From: Desulfovibrio sp.
Lineage (GTDB): Bacteria; Desulfobacterota; Desulfovibrionia; Desulfovibrionales; Desulfovibrionaceae
Reading direction: 5' to 3'
Assembly: GCA_022839785.1 (NCBI GenBank)
Contig: JALHJW010000002.1
Coordinates: 186,001-250,000, forward strand
Length of the DNA: 64,000 nucleotides
A program made the translations under genes and the position numbers. Shown piece after piece: positions 1 through 8,700 of the stretch (position 1 is the first letter of the stretch; the number at the start of each line of letters is the position of its first letter). The notes beneath the pieces were generated by a model. It was not told the DNA's origin. It made no database searches and saw only the letters and a program-made list of their open reading frames with translations.

Positions 1-210
1 GAAGCGCCCCTCCATCCAAGCAACAAGATCCTCGGCAAAGTACGCCACTTTTTTGCCAAATTTTACCCGTCGAGGACCGATTCCCGCAGAGTCATAATTG
101 GCCAGCGTCCTCGGATTCAAGAGCCCTCCGGAGAATTTCCCAACTTCGCTGCGGGCGACGATAGCGCTCGGCCACTTCTGCGCTAGAATCTGAAAATTTC
201 CGCTCACCAT
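1..210 (-). CDS. AlpA/excisionase-like DNA-binding protein (3' end outside window)
   Basis: Seventy codons are open from an ATG at 210 to the left edge, so the gene is truncated by the window and not by a stop. The visible product contains VARSEVGKFSGGLLNPRTLA followed by GPRRVKFGKKVAYF, then DLVAWM. This is the winged-helix/HTH layout of small AlpA-like excisionases, with a residue such as R-x-V-x-F-G-K-K in the wing. A GAGGAGGAC Shine-Dalgarno lies directly before the ATG; a GTG three bases further in has better spacing and could be the true start. It sits downstream of the integrase on the same strand, the usual place for an element's recombination directionality factor. The family call rests on layout only. 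Confidence 0.55.
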   Translation of the reverse strand, partial: MVSGNFQILAQKWPSAIVARSEVGKFSGGLLNPRTLANYDSAGIGPRRVKFGKKVAYFAEDLVAWMEGRF

Positions 211-529
211 GTCCTCCTCGGGCCATTAGTGAGCCAACCGTATCTTGCTTCTTCATGGGCCGGGCGCACGAGAAGGGGCTTTTTTCATGCTTTCTCGGCA
301 CAGCACCGTGATTCCGACACCAAAATGAGCCCTTGGGTGTACCCCACCTAAGCACCGACTCTCAGCGGGCCGTGAGAGGGGCAGAACCTTACCCGCCTTG
401 CCTCTGTCTCAGGAATCCAGGGCAGCCCACAGTGGCTTCTTCACTCGTGATGTGCCGGGCGACTTCGGCCGTGCGGCATTTGAGTGCGGGCGGATATATA
501 CCTCTATCCGCCGCAGAGGCGTGGTCGGG
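211..529. other. Gene-free stretch between integrase and AlpA-like gene
   Basis: I see no convincing gene here. It contains one hairpin (489-512: 8-bp arms GGCGGATA/TATCCGCC, 8-nt loop) that begins 18 bases beyond the integrase stop on the minus strand and may end its transcript, although no T-run follows. The region is less GC-rich than the core chromosome to the right, consistent with acquired DNA. Confidence 0.5.
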
Positions 530-1918
530 CTATTTCGCTGCCCGCAAAGGGATCACCTTCCCGATCTGCTCGGCCGACGTTTCATCAGGCATGGGGGCGG
601 GCGTCTCACCAAGGGCTAGCGCCAGAAGGCGGTCCCATCGGGCCATGACAGCGCGCTTTTCTTCAAGGTGCTGCGCCCGGTCGTAGTGCTTCTGACCGAC
701 GCTGTTTCCGAAACCGTGATTGAAGTGTCGGTCTAGCACTCCGTCATCCTCGCCTGCTTCTGATAGCCAGGTGCGGGATGTGCGCCGCAGGTCGCGCGGC
801 GACCACGGAGCCATGCCAAGGCGCTCGGCAATGCGGTGGGCCGCGCGGTTCAGGCTCGTGCAGGGCATGTGCGCCTCGGGCTTCCCACGTTTCGGGAACA
901 GGAAGTCGGAGTCTCCGGCCACGTGCAGAGCTTCCCTCAGGATAGCGCACGCACGTTCGCTCAGGGGGACCACGTGCTCCCGGCCGTTCTTGACTCTCTC
1001 GGCTGGAAGAGTCCAAAGGCGGGCATCAAGATCGAACTCCGTCCGTCGCGCGAAGACGACCTCTTGAACGCGTTGGCCGCCCACGGCCAGGATGAGCTTC
1101 AGGGCAAGCCCGGTCTGCTGTTCGCAATCAGATATCCCGTGCCAGACGCGCCCCACTTCGCTCGAAGAGAGGTGCCTCTCACCCGCACAGAAGGCGTCCG
1201 GGTCCCTTGGCACGGCGGCTGCGGGGTTCGAGGTTAGCTCGAAGCTGACGTCCTGTCGTGGCCGCGTATAGCTGAATTCATCGCCCATGCCGAAAGCGAA
1301 CGCGCTATGCAGATACGACCGCAGATGCGCGGCCATACTCGCTCCACGGGCGTGAGCTGCGCGGAGAATCCGTTGCACGTCGCGCGGGGAGACTTCCGCT
1401 GCCTTCGTGTCCGGGCCGAGGGCCTGAACTGCGGCATATCTGCCGGTGATAAGTGCGCGCTCCACAACGGGCCAGGAGCGTTTGCGTTTTTTCCGCAGGT
1501 GCTCGACGTAGGCCCCGAAGAGGTCCAGCACTGTTCCACGTTCGTTGGCGATCCGTTCGGCTTCGCGCCGCGCGGCCTCCCGACGTTCCCTCTCGGTCCT
1601 TGGGTCCAGGCCTTCTCGGATTTGCCGCGAGTATTCAGCGAAGGTTTTGACCACGGCCTCAAGGTGCGCAAGCGCTTCGTCGCGTCGCCCAGGGCTTTCG
1701 ATGGCCGCAATGTCGAGCCTGTCCACGGCCATGCGGTGACGTTGGCCTCCATGACGCCATTCGCAGAACCATGCGCCGGAAGGTTCGCCCCTCGCGCCCG
1801 GGCGAATGCGAAGCACGAGCGAGCCGCCGCCCTTGGACTCGACATGGGCCGCCAGAGTTTTGGTCTCGCCCTTCCGTCCGCAGGCAATCGCACCTCGGAT
1901 TTTGGCTATCGAAAGCAC
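530..1918 (-). CDS. P4-type tyrosine recombinase / integrase
   Basis: This 462-residue protein has the length and layout of P4-family integrases: an N-terminal DUF4102-like part, a SAM-like core-binding domain (about residues 115-225), and a C-terminal catalytic domain. Visible catalytic elements are the first arginine in GGQRVQEVVF, the box II segment PRDLRRTSRTWL, a histidine in HFNHGFG and the nucleophilic tyrosine in QKHYDR. The start is a GTG at 1918 preceded by GGGG about 8 bases upstream; no better start is visible. It would catalyse site-specific integration and excision. It lies about 180 bp from a truncated tRNA-Thr 3' end, which is the expected target of this family. Base composition is lower in GC than the genes right of 2200, a sign of transfer. 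Confidence 0.9.
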   Translation of the reverse strand: MLSIAKIRGAIACGRKGETKTLAAHVESKGGGSLVLRIRPGARGEPSGAWFCEWRHGGQRHRMAVDRLDIAAIESPGRRDEALAHLEAVVKTFAEYSRQIREGLDPRTERERREAARREAERIANERGTVLDLFGAYVEHLRKKRKRSWPVVERALITGRYAAVQALGPDTKAAEVSPRDVQRILRAAHARGASMAAHLRSYLHSAFAFGMGDEFSYTRPRQDVSFELTSNPAAAVPRDPDAFCAGERHLSSSEVGRVWHGISDCEQQTGLALKLILAVGGQRVQEVVFARRTEFDLDARLWTLPAERVKNGREHVVPLSERACAILREALHVAGDSDFLFPKRGKPEAHMPCTSLNRAAHRIAERLGMAPWSPRDLRRTSRTWLSEAGEDDGVLDRHFNHGFGNSVGQKHYDRAQHLEEKRAVMARWDRLLALALGETPAPMPDETSAEQIGKVIPLRAAK

Positions 1919-1936
1919 GCTTTTTACCCCGTTTTG

Positions 1937-1992
1937 AGGTGTCCGTTCAGGTGTCCGTTTCTCCGAAAATGTGTCCCTTCAGGTGTCCGTTT
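1937..1992. repeat. Short direct repeats AGGTGTCCGTT (possible integrase arm sites)
   Basis: AGGTGTCCGTT occurs at 1937-1947, 1949-1959 and 1981-1991, and a degraded copy (GTGTCCCTT) at 1971-1979. The repeats sit between the integrase start and the tRNA-derived core site. Integrases of this class bind short arm-type repeats in that position, so a role as arm sites is a reasonable inference. They could instead be operators for the integrase promoter. Confidence 0.5.
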
Positions 1993-2097
1993 CACACCTT
2001 TTCACAACCTGTCACAGCGTGTCAAAAAGTAATTTTTAATCAATTATTTTAAAGTATTATTGTGATAATGCGTGACGGATTGTGAAGGATAAAAATA

Positions 2098-2146
2098 ATG
2101 ATTCGTAATCATCAGGCCTGGGGTTCAAGTCCCCAAGCTGGCTCCA
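2098..2146 (+). other. Attachment site: 3' half of tRNA-Thr(CGT)
   Basis: The sequence reads as the 3' part of a tRNA: anticodon loop TTCGTAA at 2102-2108 with anticodon CGT (2104-2106), a five-base variable loop, a T-arm with stem TGGGG/CCCCA (2119-2123, 2131-2135) and loop TTCAAGT, an acceptor strand AGCTGGC, and CCA at 2144-2146. Upstream of about 2098 the sequence turns AT-rich and no D-arm or 5' acceptor strand exists; even the outermost anticodon-stem pair is mismatched. This is therefore the duplicated end (attL or attR) left when the element integrated into a tRNA-Thr gene. The intact tRNA should lie beyond the left edge at the other end of the element. Confidence 0.8.
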
Positions 2147-2156
2147 GAGACGACGA

Positions 2157-2189
2157 AGCCCCCGCGACGACTGTCGCGGGGGCTTTTTT
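2157..2189 (+). terminator. Rho-independent terminator of the tRNA-Thr site
   Basis: A perfect 12-bp stem (AGCCCCCGCGAC/GTCGCGGGGGCT, loop GACT) is followed by a T-run. It lies 11 bases after the tRNA CCA end, so it belongs to the original tRNA gene. It may also stop katA transcripts arriving from the right, since katA ends at 2209. Confidence 0.9.
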
Positions 2190-2208
2190 CACGCCTCGGT
2201 TCAGGACG

Positions 2209-3663
2209 CTACGTGCCCTTGGGCAGGGGCAGGCCGAGGGCCTTGGCCACACCCGCGCCGTAGGCCGGGTCGGCCTTCAGGCAGTTGCCGATGTGGCGCA
2301 GCTTGATCTCCTTGGGCGCGTCGCCCATGGCCCGGGCCGTGTTGCCGAACAACGCCTCCTGCTGCTCCTTGCTCATGAGCCTGAAGAGCTTGCCGGGCTG
2401 GGAGTAGTAGTCGTCGTCCTCGCGGTGGTTCCAGTGCGCGGCCGCGCCGGACAGGGCCAGAGGCGGCTCCATGTACTCGGGCTGCTCCTGCCACTCGCCG
2501 TAGCTGTTGGGCTCGTAGGCCAGGATGCTGCCGTGGTTGCCGTCCACACGCATGGCGCCGTCGCGGTGGTAGCTGTGCATCGGGCAGCGCGCCGCGTTGA
2601 CCGGGATCAGGTGGTGGTTCACGCCCAGGCGGTAGCGCTGCGCGTCGCCGTAGGAGAAGAGCCTGCCCTGGAGCATCTTGTCGGGCGAGAAGCTGATGCC
2701 CGGGGGCACGTTGGCCGGATTGAAGGCCGCCTGCTCCACCTCGGCGAAGTAGTTCTCCGGGTTGCGGTTCAGCTCCAGCACGCCCACCTCCATGAGCGGC
2801 GCGTCCTTGTGGTACCAGACCTTGGTCAGGTCGAAGGGATGGTAGGGCAGCTTCTCGGCCTGCTTCTCGGTGAGGACCTGCACGTACATGGTCCAGCGCG
2901 GAAAATCGCCCTTCTCGATGCTCTCGTAGAGGTCGCGCTGGTGGCTCTCGCGGCACTTGCCCACGAGCGCCTCGGCCTCGGCGTCCGTGAGGTTCTTGAT
3001 GCCCTGCTGGGTGTGGAAGTGGAACTTCACCCAGTAGCGCTCGTTCTTGGGGCTGATGAAGCTGAAGGTGTGGCTGCCGAAGCCGTGCATGTGGCGGTAG
3101 GAGGCCGGGATGCCGCGGTCGCTCATGACCACGGTGACCTGGTGCAGGGCCTCGGGCAGGGAGGTCCAGAAGTCCCAGTTGTTCTTGGCGCTGCGCATGT
3201 TGGTGCGCGGGTCGCGCTTCACGGCGTGGTTCAGGTCCGGGAACTTCAGCGGATCGCGCAGGAAGAAGACCGGGGTGTTGTTGCCCACCAGGTCCCAGTT
3301 GCCCTCCTCGGTGTAGAACTTGATGGCGAAGCCGCGGATGTCGCGCTCGGCGTCGGCCGCGCCGCGCTCCCCGGCCACGGTGGAGAAGCGCAGGAAGAGG
3401 TCGGTCTTCTTGCCGACTTTCGAGAAGATCTTGGCGCGGGTGTACTTGGTGATGTCCTTGGTCACGGTGAACGTGCCGTAAGCGCCGGACCCCTTGGCGT
3501 GCATGCGGCGCTCGGGAATGACCTCGCGGTCGAAGTGGGCCAGCTTCTCCAGGAACCAGACGTCCTGCAGGAGCTGCGGCCCGCGGGGCCCGGCGGTGAG
3601 CACGTTCTGGTTGTCGGGCACCGGAGCGCCTGCGTTGGTGGTCAGCTTCTTCTTCCTGGCCAT
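2209..3663 (-). CDS. katA: Monofunctional haem catalase, small-subunit clade
   Basis: The 484-residue product breaks down hydrogen peroxide to water and oxygen in the cytoplasm. Family hallmarks are the distal histidine segment ERRMHAKGSGAYG, the asparagine-containing NNTPVFFLRDP, and the proximal haem-ligand tyrosine in RLFSYGDAQRYRLG. Length fits the small-subunit clade 3 enzymes. The start is ATG 3663, which has AAGGAGGAG ideally placed; the frame stays open further upstream but without a better start. A Fur-type regulator gene follows on the right in the same orientation, and a palindromic operator lies in the gap, so peroxide-responsive repression is expected. Catalase is a known oxygen-defence enzyme of some sulfate reducers. 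Confidence 0.95.
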   Translation of the reverse strand: MARKKKLTTNAGAPVPDNQNVLTAGPRGPQLLQDVWFLEKLAHFDREVIPERRMHAKGSGAYGTFTVTKDITKYTRAKIFSKVGKKTDLFLRFSTVAGERGAADAERDIRGFAIKFYTEEGNWDLVGNNTPVFFLRDPLKFPDLNHAVKRDPRTNMRSAKNNWDFWTSLPEALHQVTVVMSDRGIPASYRHMHGFGSHTFSFISPKNERYWVKFHFHTQQGIKNLTDAEAEALVGKCRESHQRDLYESIEKGDFPRWTMYVQVLTEKQAEKLPYHPFDLTKVWYHKDAPLMEVGVLELNRNPENYFAEVEQAAFNPANVPPGISFSPDKMLQGRLFSYGDAQRYRLGVNHHLIPVNAARCPMHSYHRDGAMRVDGNHGSILAYEPNSYGEWQEQPEYMEPPLALSGAAAHWNHREDDDYYSQPGKLFRLMSKEQQEALFGNTARAMGDAPKEIKLRHIGNCLKADPAYGAGVAKALGLPLPKGT

Positions 3664-3773
3664 GGTCTCCTCCTTGCAAAGCCGGTTTTTGCAGTCTTTT
3701 GTCGATATTTTGCGGGAACGGTACCACGGGGAGAAGAATACGCACAAGCGAAAGCGCCTTCTTTCACCCCTTA

Positions 3774-3790
3774 TGGAGAATCATTTTCCA
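3774..3790. promoter_or_regulatory. PerR/Fur-box-like palindrome upstream of katA
   Basis: The 17-base sequence TGGAGAATCATTTTCCA is symmetric around its centre except for one pair (TGGA-x-AAT-x-ATT-x-TCCA). It resembles PerR and Fur boxes, which have AAT-x-ATT at the centre. It lies between the end of the Fur-family gene and katA, about 110 bases before the katA start, where a repressor could cover the promoter. Confidence 0.65.
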
Positions 3791-3826
3791 AAAATACTCG
3801 CTATTGTCAACCGCCGAAAAAAAATT

Positions 3827-4267
3827 TCAGCCGCGGCAGGCGGGGCAGAGGCCGAAGATGTCGAAACGGTGGCTGCTCACGGAGAACCCCGCCCTTTGGG
3901 CCAGTTCCGCGGCCAGGGCCTCCAGGGCCTCGGGGCCGTCGCCCGCGGGGTCCATGATGGCCCCGCAGCGGGTGCAGATGAGGTGGGGGTGGGGGCGCGG
4001 CCGCAGGCCGTCGAAACGGCTGCCCTGTTCGCCGAAGGCCAGCTCCAGCACCTCGCCCTGCGATTTGAGCAGGTGGACGGTCTTGTAGACCGTGGCCAGG
4101 CTGGTGGTGGGAAAATCGGGCAGGATCTCCTGGTGCAGCTGCTCCACCGAAGGATGTCCCGGGTGGTTCACCAGCGCGCGCACGATGGCCAACCGCTGCG
4201 GCGTGAGACGGAGCCCCCTGGCGCGCAGCCGTTCGAGCAGTGTTTCGAGGCGGTTCGACGGTTCCAT
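3827..4267 (-). CDS. perR: Fur-family peroxide regulator, PerR-type
   Basis: This 146-residue protein has the Fur architecture: an N-terminal winged helix (RLTPQRLAIVRALV, then the recognition helix region TTSLATVYKTVHLL) and a C-terminal metal-binding dimerisation domain with HPHLICTRCG. Two CxxC pairs (CTRC and CPAC at the C-terminus) would hold the structural zinc. PerR proteins sense peroxide through metal-catalysed oxidation of histidines and repress catalase genes. Its position immediately upstream of katA, with a palindrome between them, favours PerR over Fur or Zur. Sequence alone cannot settle which metal it uses. Confidence 0.85.
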   Translation of the reverse strand: MEPSNRLETLLERLRARGLRLTPQRLAIVRALVNHPGHPSVEQLHQEILPDFPTTSLATVYKTVHLLKSQGEVLELAFGEQGSRFDGLRPRPHPHLICTRCGAIMDPAGDGPEALEALAAELAQRAGFSVSSHRFDIFGLCPACRG

Positions 4268-4577
4268 TCACATCGCTGCCGGAGAGAAAGATTTTCTTCA
4301 AATATCATTTAGCCGCCGGGCGGACGGACGTCAACCGTCCCCGGGGGGCGTCCTCGGCCGACATGTTGTTCTTCATCGCCCCTCCACGCTTGGCGTTCCG
4401 GCCCGTTCCGGTCCCGATCCGCGCCCGTGGCGTTCAGAAAACGCCTCGGACCACGCCCTTTCGCGGCAAGGAGTTGTGCATTCCAGCGACCTTCTGCTAA
4501 GGAAGCACAGCCGAAGGCCTGTCGTCAGGGCTCTGCGGCGTTTCGCGGCACTGACCCGAGCATTGGAAGGCATAAAG
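4268..4577. other. Divergent intergenic region between perR and RND operon
   Basis: This 310-base gap must carry the promoters of perR (leftward) and of the efflux operon (rightward). The 60 bases next to perR are AT-rich and contain GAAAGATTTTC-like sequence that could be a promoter or an autoregulatory site. I found no convincing gene, RNA or terminator in it. Confidence 0.4.
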
Positions 4578-5729
4578 ATGCATACCGTAAAGACCCCGGC
4601 CTCCTGGCTGCTCCTTGTCCTGCTCTGCCTTCTCGCGGCCGCGGGCTGCGAGAAGAAGAAGGAAGCCCCGGCGGCCAAGGCCGTGCGGGTGGGCATCGTG
4701 GCCGCGCGCAGCGGCGACGCGGCGCTCTCCGTGGGCGGCGTGGGCCACGTCCAGGCCATGAACTCCGTGGCGGTGCAGTCCCAGGTCACGGGCGTGCTCA
4801 ACGCCCTGCTTTTTACCGAAGGCGCGACCGTGAAGAAGGGGCAGCTCCTGGCCCGCATCGACCAGGCGCCCTTCCTGGCCGCCCTGCACCAGGCCAAAAG
4901 CGCCCTGGAGCGGGACGCGGCCCAGGCCGAGCAGGCCAAGCGCGACCACGCGCGCTACAAGGACCTCGTGCAGCGCGAGGTGGTCAGCCAGGACGAATAC
5001 GAGCAGCGCCGCACCCAGTACCTCTCCGCCGAGGAGCAGGCCCGCGCCGACAAGGCCGCCGTGGAGGCCGCGCAGATCAACCTCGGGTACTGCGACATCT
5101 ACGCGCCCCTCGACGGCGTGGTCGGCTACCAGCAGGTCGACCCGGGCAACACGGTCAACGCCTACAAGGACACCATCCTGACCATCAACCAGGTGCAGCC
5201 CATCGTGGTGCGCTTTTCCGTGAACGAAGGGGACCTGCCCCTGGTGCGCAAGCACTTCTCGGCCGGACAGCTCCCGGCCACGGCCCGCCCGGCCAAGTCC
5301 GAGGGCGACGCGGCCGAGCAGGGCGTGCTCACGGCCATGGACAACGCCGTGGACCCGAAGACGGGCATGATCACGCTGCAGGCCCAGTTCGACAACACAG
5401 GGCTCACGCTTTGGCCGGGCGAGTTCGTGCAGGTGGACGTGATCCTCTCCACGGAACAGAGCCAGGTGCTGATCCCCACGGACGCCCTGATCCGGCGGCA
5501 GGACGGCGACTTCGTTTTCGTGGCCGCCGCGGACGACAAGGCGGAACTCCGAAAGGTCAGGCCGGGCCGGACCGTGGGTTCCGAGATCGTCATCGCCGAA
5601 GGGCTGGCCGCGGGCGAACGCATCGTGGCCGACGGCCTGGTCCAGGTCTACCCCGGGGCGCTGCTGGAGGCCAAGGACGCGCCCGCCCCGGCCGCCGCCC
5701 AGGGAGCGGAGAAGGGCAGCGCGCAATGA
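4578..5729 (+). CDS. RND efflux periplasmic adaptor lipoprotein (MdtA-like)
   Basis: The 383-residue protein bridges an inner-membrane RND pump and an outer-membrane channel. It begins with a lipoprotein signal peptide (LLLVLLCLLAAAGC, lipid on the Cys) and then shows the membrane-fusion order: a lipoyl half (VAVQSQVTGVLNALLFTEGATVKKGQLLARID), an alpha-hairpin rich in A, E, Q and K, the returning lipoyl half (YAPLDGVVG), and beta-barrel and membrane-proximal domains. ATG 4578 is preceded by GGAAGG at 7 bases. The stop overlaps the start of the pump gene (ATGA), so the two are translationally coupled. No outer-membrane channel gene is adjacent. Confidence 0.9.
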   Translation: MHTVKTPASWLLLVLLCLLAAAGCEKKKEAPAAKAVRVGIVAARSGDAALSVGGVGHVQAMNSVAVQSQVTGVLNALLFTEGATVKKGQLLARIDQAPFLAALHQAKSALERDAAQAEQAKRDHARYKDLVQREVVSQDEYEQRRTQYLSAEEQARADKAAVEAAQINLGYCDIYAPLDGVVGYQQVDPGNTVNAYKDTILTINQVQPIVVRFSVNEGDLPLVRKHFSAGQLPATARPAKSEGDAAEQGVLTAMDNAVDPKTGMITLQAQFDNTGLTLWPGEFVQVDVILSTEQSQVLIPTDALIRRQDGDFVFVAAADDKAELRKVRPGRTVGSEIVIAEGLAAGERIVADGLVQVYPGALLEAKDAPAPAAAQGAEKGSAQ

Positions 5730-8700
5730 CCGGCGCATTCATCCGGCGACCGGTCGCCACCACGCTGATCACCTTCGGCCTCATCTTCATGGGCATCACG
5801 GCCTACCTCACCCTCCCGGTGAGCGAGATGCCGGCCATCGACTTCCCCACCATCCAGGTTTCGGCCCAGTTGCCGGGCGCGGACCCCGAGACCATGGCCT
5901 CCTCCGTGGCCACGCCCCTGGAGAAGCAGTTCGCCACGATCTCGGGCATCAACTCCATGAGTTCGGTGAACACCCTGGGCTCCACGACCATCATCCTGCA
6001 GTTCGACCTGGACCGGAACATCGACGGCGCGGGCTCGGACGTGCTCACGGCCATCTCCGCGGCCCAGGGCTTCCTGCCGAACAACATGCCCAACCCGCCG
6101 ACCTACCAGAAGGTCAACCCGGCCGACGCGCCGGTGCTCTACATCGGCCTGAGTTCCGAGACCCTGCCGCTGTACACGCTCACGGACTACGCCAAGACCT
6201 TCGTCTCGCAACGCATCTCCATGGTCCCGGGCGTGGCCCAGGTGGCCATCTACGGCGACCAGACCTACGCCCCGCACATCCGGCTCGATCCGGACAAGCT
6301 CGCGGCCCTGGGGCTGGGCGTGAACCAGGTGGTGGAGTCGTTCCAGGCGCAGAACGTCAACCTCCCCGTGGGCTCGCTCTACGGCAGCGTCAAGCTGTAC
6401 ACCATCAAGGCCCGGGGCATGCTCATGCAGGCCGCGGACTACGCGCGGCAGATCGTGACCTGGCGCGGCGACAAGCCGATCCGGCTCTCGGACATCGGCG
6501 GCGCGGTGGACTCCACGGTCAACGACCACAACATCTCCTACCACAACACGACGCCCGCCCTGACCCTGGCCGTCCGCCGCCAGCCCGGCACCAACACCAT
6601 CGAGCTGGTGGACAGCATCAAGGACATGCTGCCCTCCATCCAGAGCACCCTGCCCAGTTCGGTGAAGATGGAGGTCATGTACGACCGCTCCGAGACCATC
6701 AAGGAGTCGGTGGACGACGTGAAGTTCACCCTGGCCCTGTCCATCTCCCTGGTCATCGTGGTGGTCTACCTCTTCCTCAAGAACATCCGGGCCACGGTCA
6801 TCGCCTCCCTGGCTCTGCCCACGGCGATCATCGGCACCTTCGCGGTGATGAAGGTGGCGGGCTTCTCCCTGGACAACCTCTCGCTGCTGGCCCTGATCCT
6901 GGCCGTGGGCTTCGTGGTGGACGACGCCATCGTCATGCTGGAGAACGTGGTCCGGCACATGGAGATGGGCAAGAAACCCATGCAGGCCTCCCTGGACGGC
7001 GCGCAGCAGATCGGCTTCACCATCATCTCCATGACCCTCTCCCTGGCCGTGGTCTTCGTGCCCATCATGTTCATGGCGGGCATCCTGGGCCGCATCCTGA
7101 ACGAAATGGCCGTGACCATCACCATCGCCATCATGGTCTCCGGCTTCGTCACCCTGAGCCTCACACCCATGCTCTGCAGCCGCTTTTTGAGCGCCCACTC
7201 GCGCATCGGCGAGTCCGGCCGCTTCTTCAGCGCCGTCGAGGGGCTCTACAAGAAGAGCCTGCACTTCGCCCTCTCCCACCGCTTCGCCACGCTCATGCTC
7301 TCCATCGCCCTGCTCGGCGTGACCATGTGGCTCTTCGTCATCGTACCCAAGGGCTTCATCCCGACCACGGACACCGGCCTGATCTACGGCTACGCCCAGG
7401 CCGAACAGAGCGCCTCCTTCGACACCATGAAGGAGCGCATCCTGCGCGTCACCGGCACGATCGCCGAGGACCCGGACGTGTTCAAGGCGCTGGGCGTGGT
7501 CGGCGTGGGCGGCCCCAACACCTCCATGAACAACGGCGCGTTCTTCACCATGGTCAAGCCGTCGGACGAACGCGCGGACAAGGCGGACATCGACGAGATC
7601 CTGGCCCGCCTGCGGGCCAAGCTCTCCTCCATCTCGGACCTCCGCCTGTTCATGTACAACCCGCCGTCCATCCAGATCGGCGGCCGCTCCACGCGCGCCC
7701 TCTACCAGTTCACCATGCTCGCGCCCGACTCGGACACGCTCTACGCCGCCGCCCGCAAGATGGAGGCGAGCATGCGGCAGTTGCCCGGGCTGCGCGACGT
7801 GAACTCGGACATGCAGATCGACGGGCCGCAGCTCGTCATCGACATCGACCGCGACAAAGCCGCCAACCTCGGCATCTCGGCCGCGGCCATCGAGAACACG
7901 CTCTGGTCCGCCTACGGCTCGCGCCAGATCTCCAACATCTACGCCGCCACGGACACCTACCGCGTGGTCATCGAGGTCGCGCCGGAGTTCCAGCAGCGGC
8001 CCGACCTGCTCTCCAAGCTCTACGTGCAGCCCGACCTCGAGGCGGGCGCGCGGACCCCGGTGCCCCTGGACAGCCTGGTGCGCATCACCGAGGGCGTGGG
8101 GCCGATCACCGTGAACCACACCGGCCAGCTGACCTCCGTGACCATCTCCTTCAACCTGGCCGACGGCTATTCCCTGAGCCAGGCCGTGGACGCCGTCACC
8201 GCCCTGGCGCAGAAGGAGGCCCCGGCCGAGGTCAATTACCGTTTCGAGGGCCAGGCCACGGCGTTCAACGAATCCGCGGCCAGCGTGCCGTTCCTGCTGC
8301 TCCTGGCCATCGTGATCATCTTCATCATCCTGGGCGTGCTCTACGAGAGCTTCCTGCATCCCGTGACCATTCTCTCCGGCCTGCCCTCTGCGGCCCTGGG
8401 CGGCCTGATCACGCTGCTCGTCTTCGGCCGCGACCTGGACATCTACGGCTTCGTGGGCGTGATCATGCTCATCGGCATCGTCAAGAAGAACGCCATCATG
8501 GTCGTGGACTTCGCCATCGAGGCGGAGCATTCGGGCAAGTCGCCGGTGGAGGCGGTGTTCGAGGGCTGCGTGGTGCGCTTCAGGCCGATCATGATGACCA
8601 CCGTGGCGGCCATCGCGGGCATCATGCCCATCGCCCTGGCCTACGGCGCGGGCGGGGCCTCGCGTCAGCCCCTCGGCCTCGTGGTGGCGGGCGGTCTGAT

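Noticed and set aside
92..355. Minus-strand open frame overlapping the AlpA-like gene
   Set aside because: Its translation is basic and unstructured with no family features, whereas the overlapping frame from 210 to the left edge has a clear HTH/wing pattern and a Shine-Dalgarno.
1937..1992. CRISPR array
   Set aside because: The repeats are only 11 bases, spacers are of unequal length (1 and 21 bases), and no cas genes are near.
4459..4500. Tiny leader peptide before the first RND operon
   Set aside because: AAGGAG followed by a TTG and eight codons to a stop is present, but nothing such as codon runs or an attenuator hairpin supports a role.
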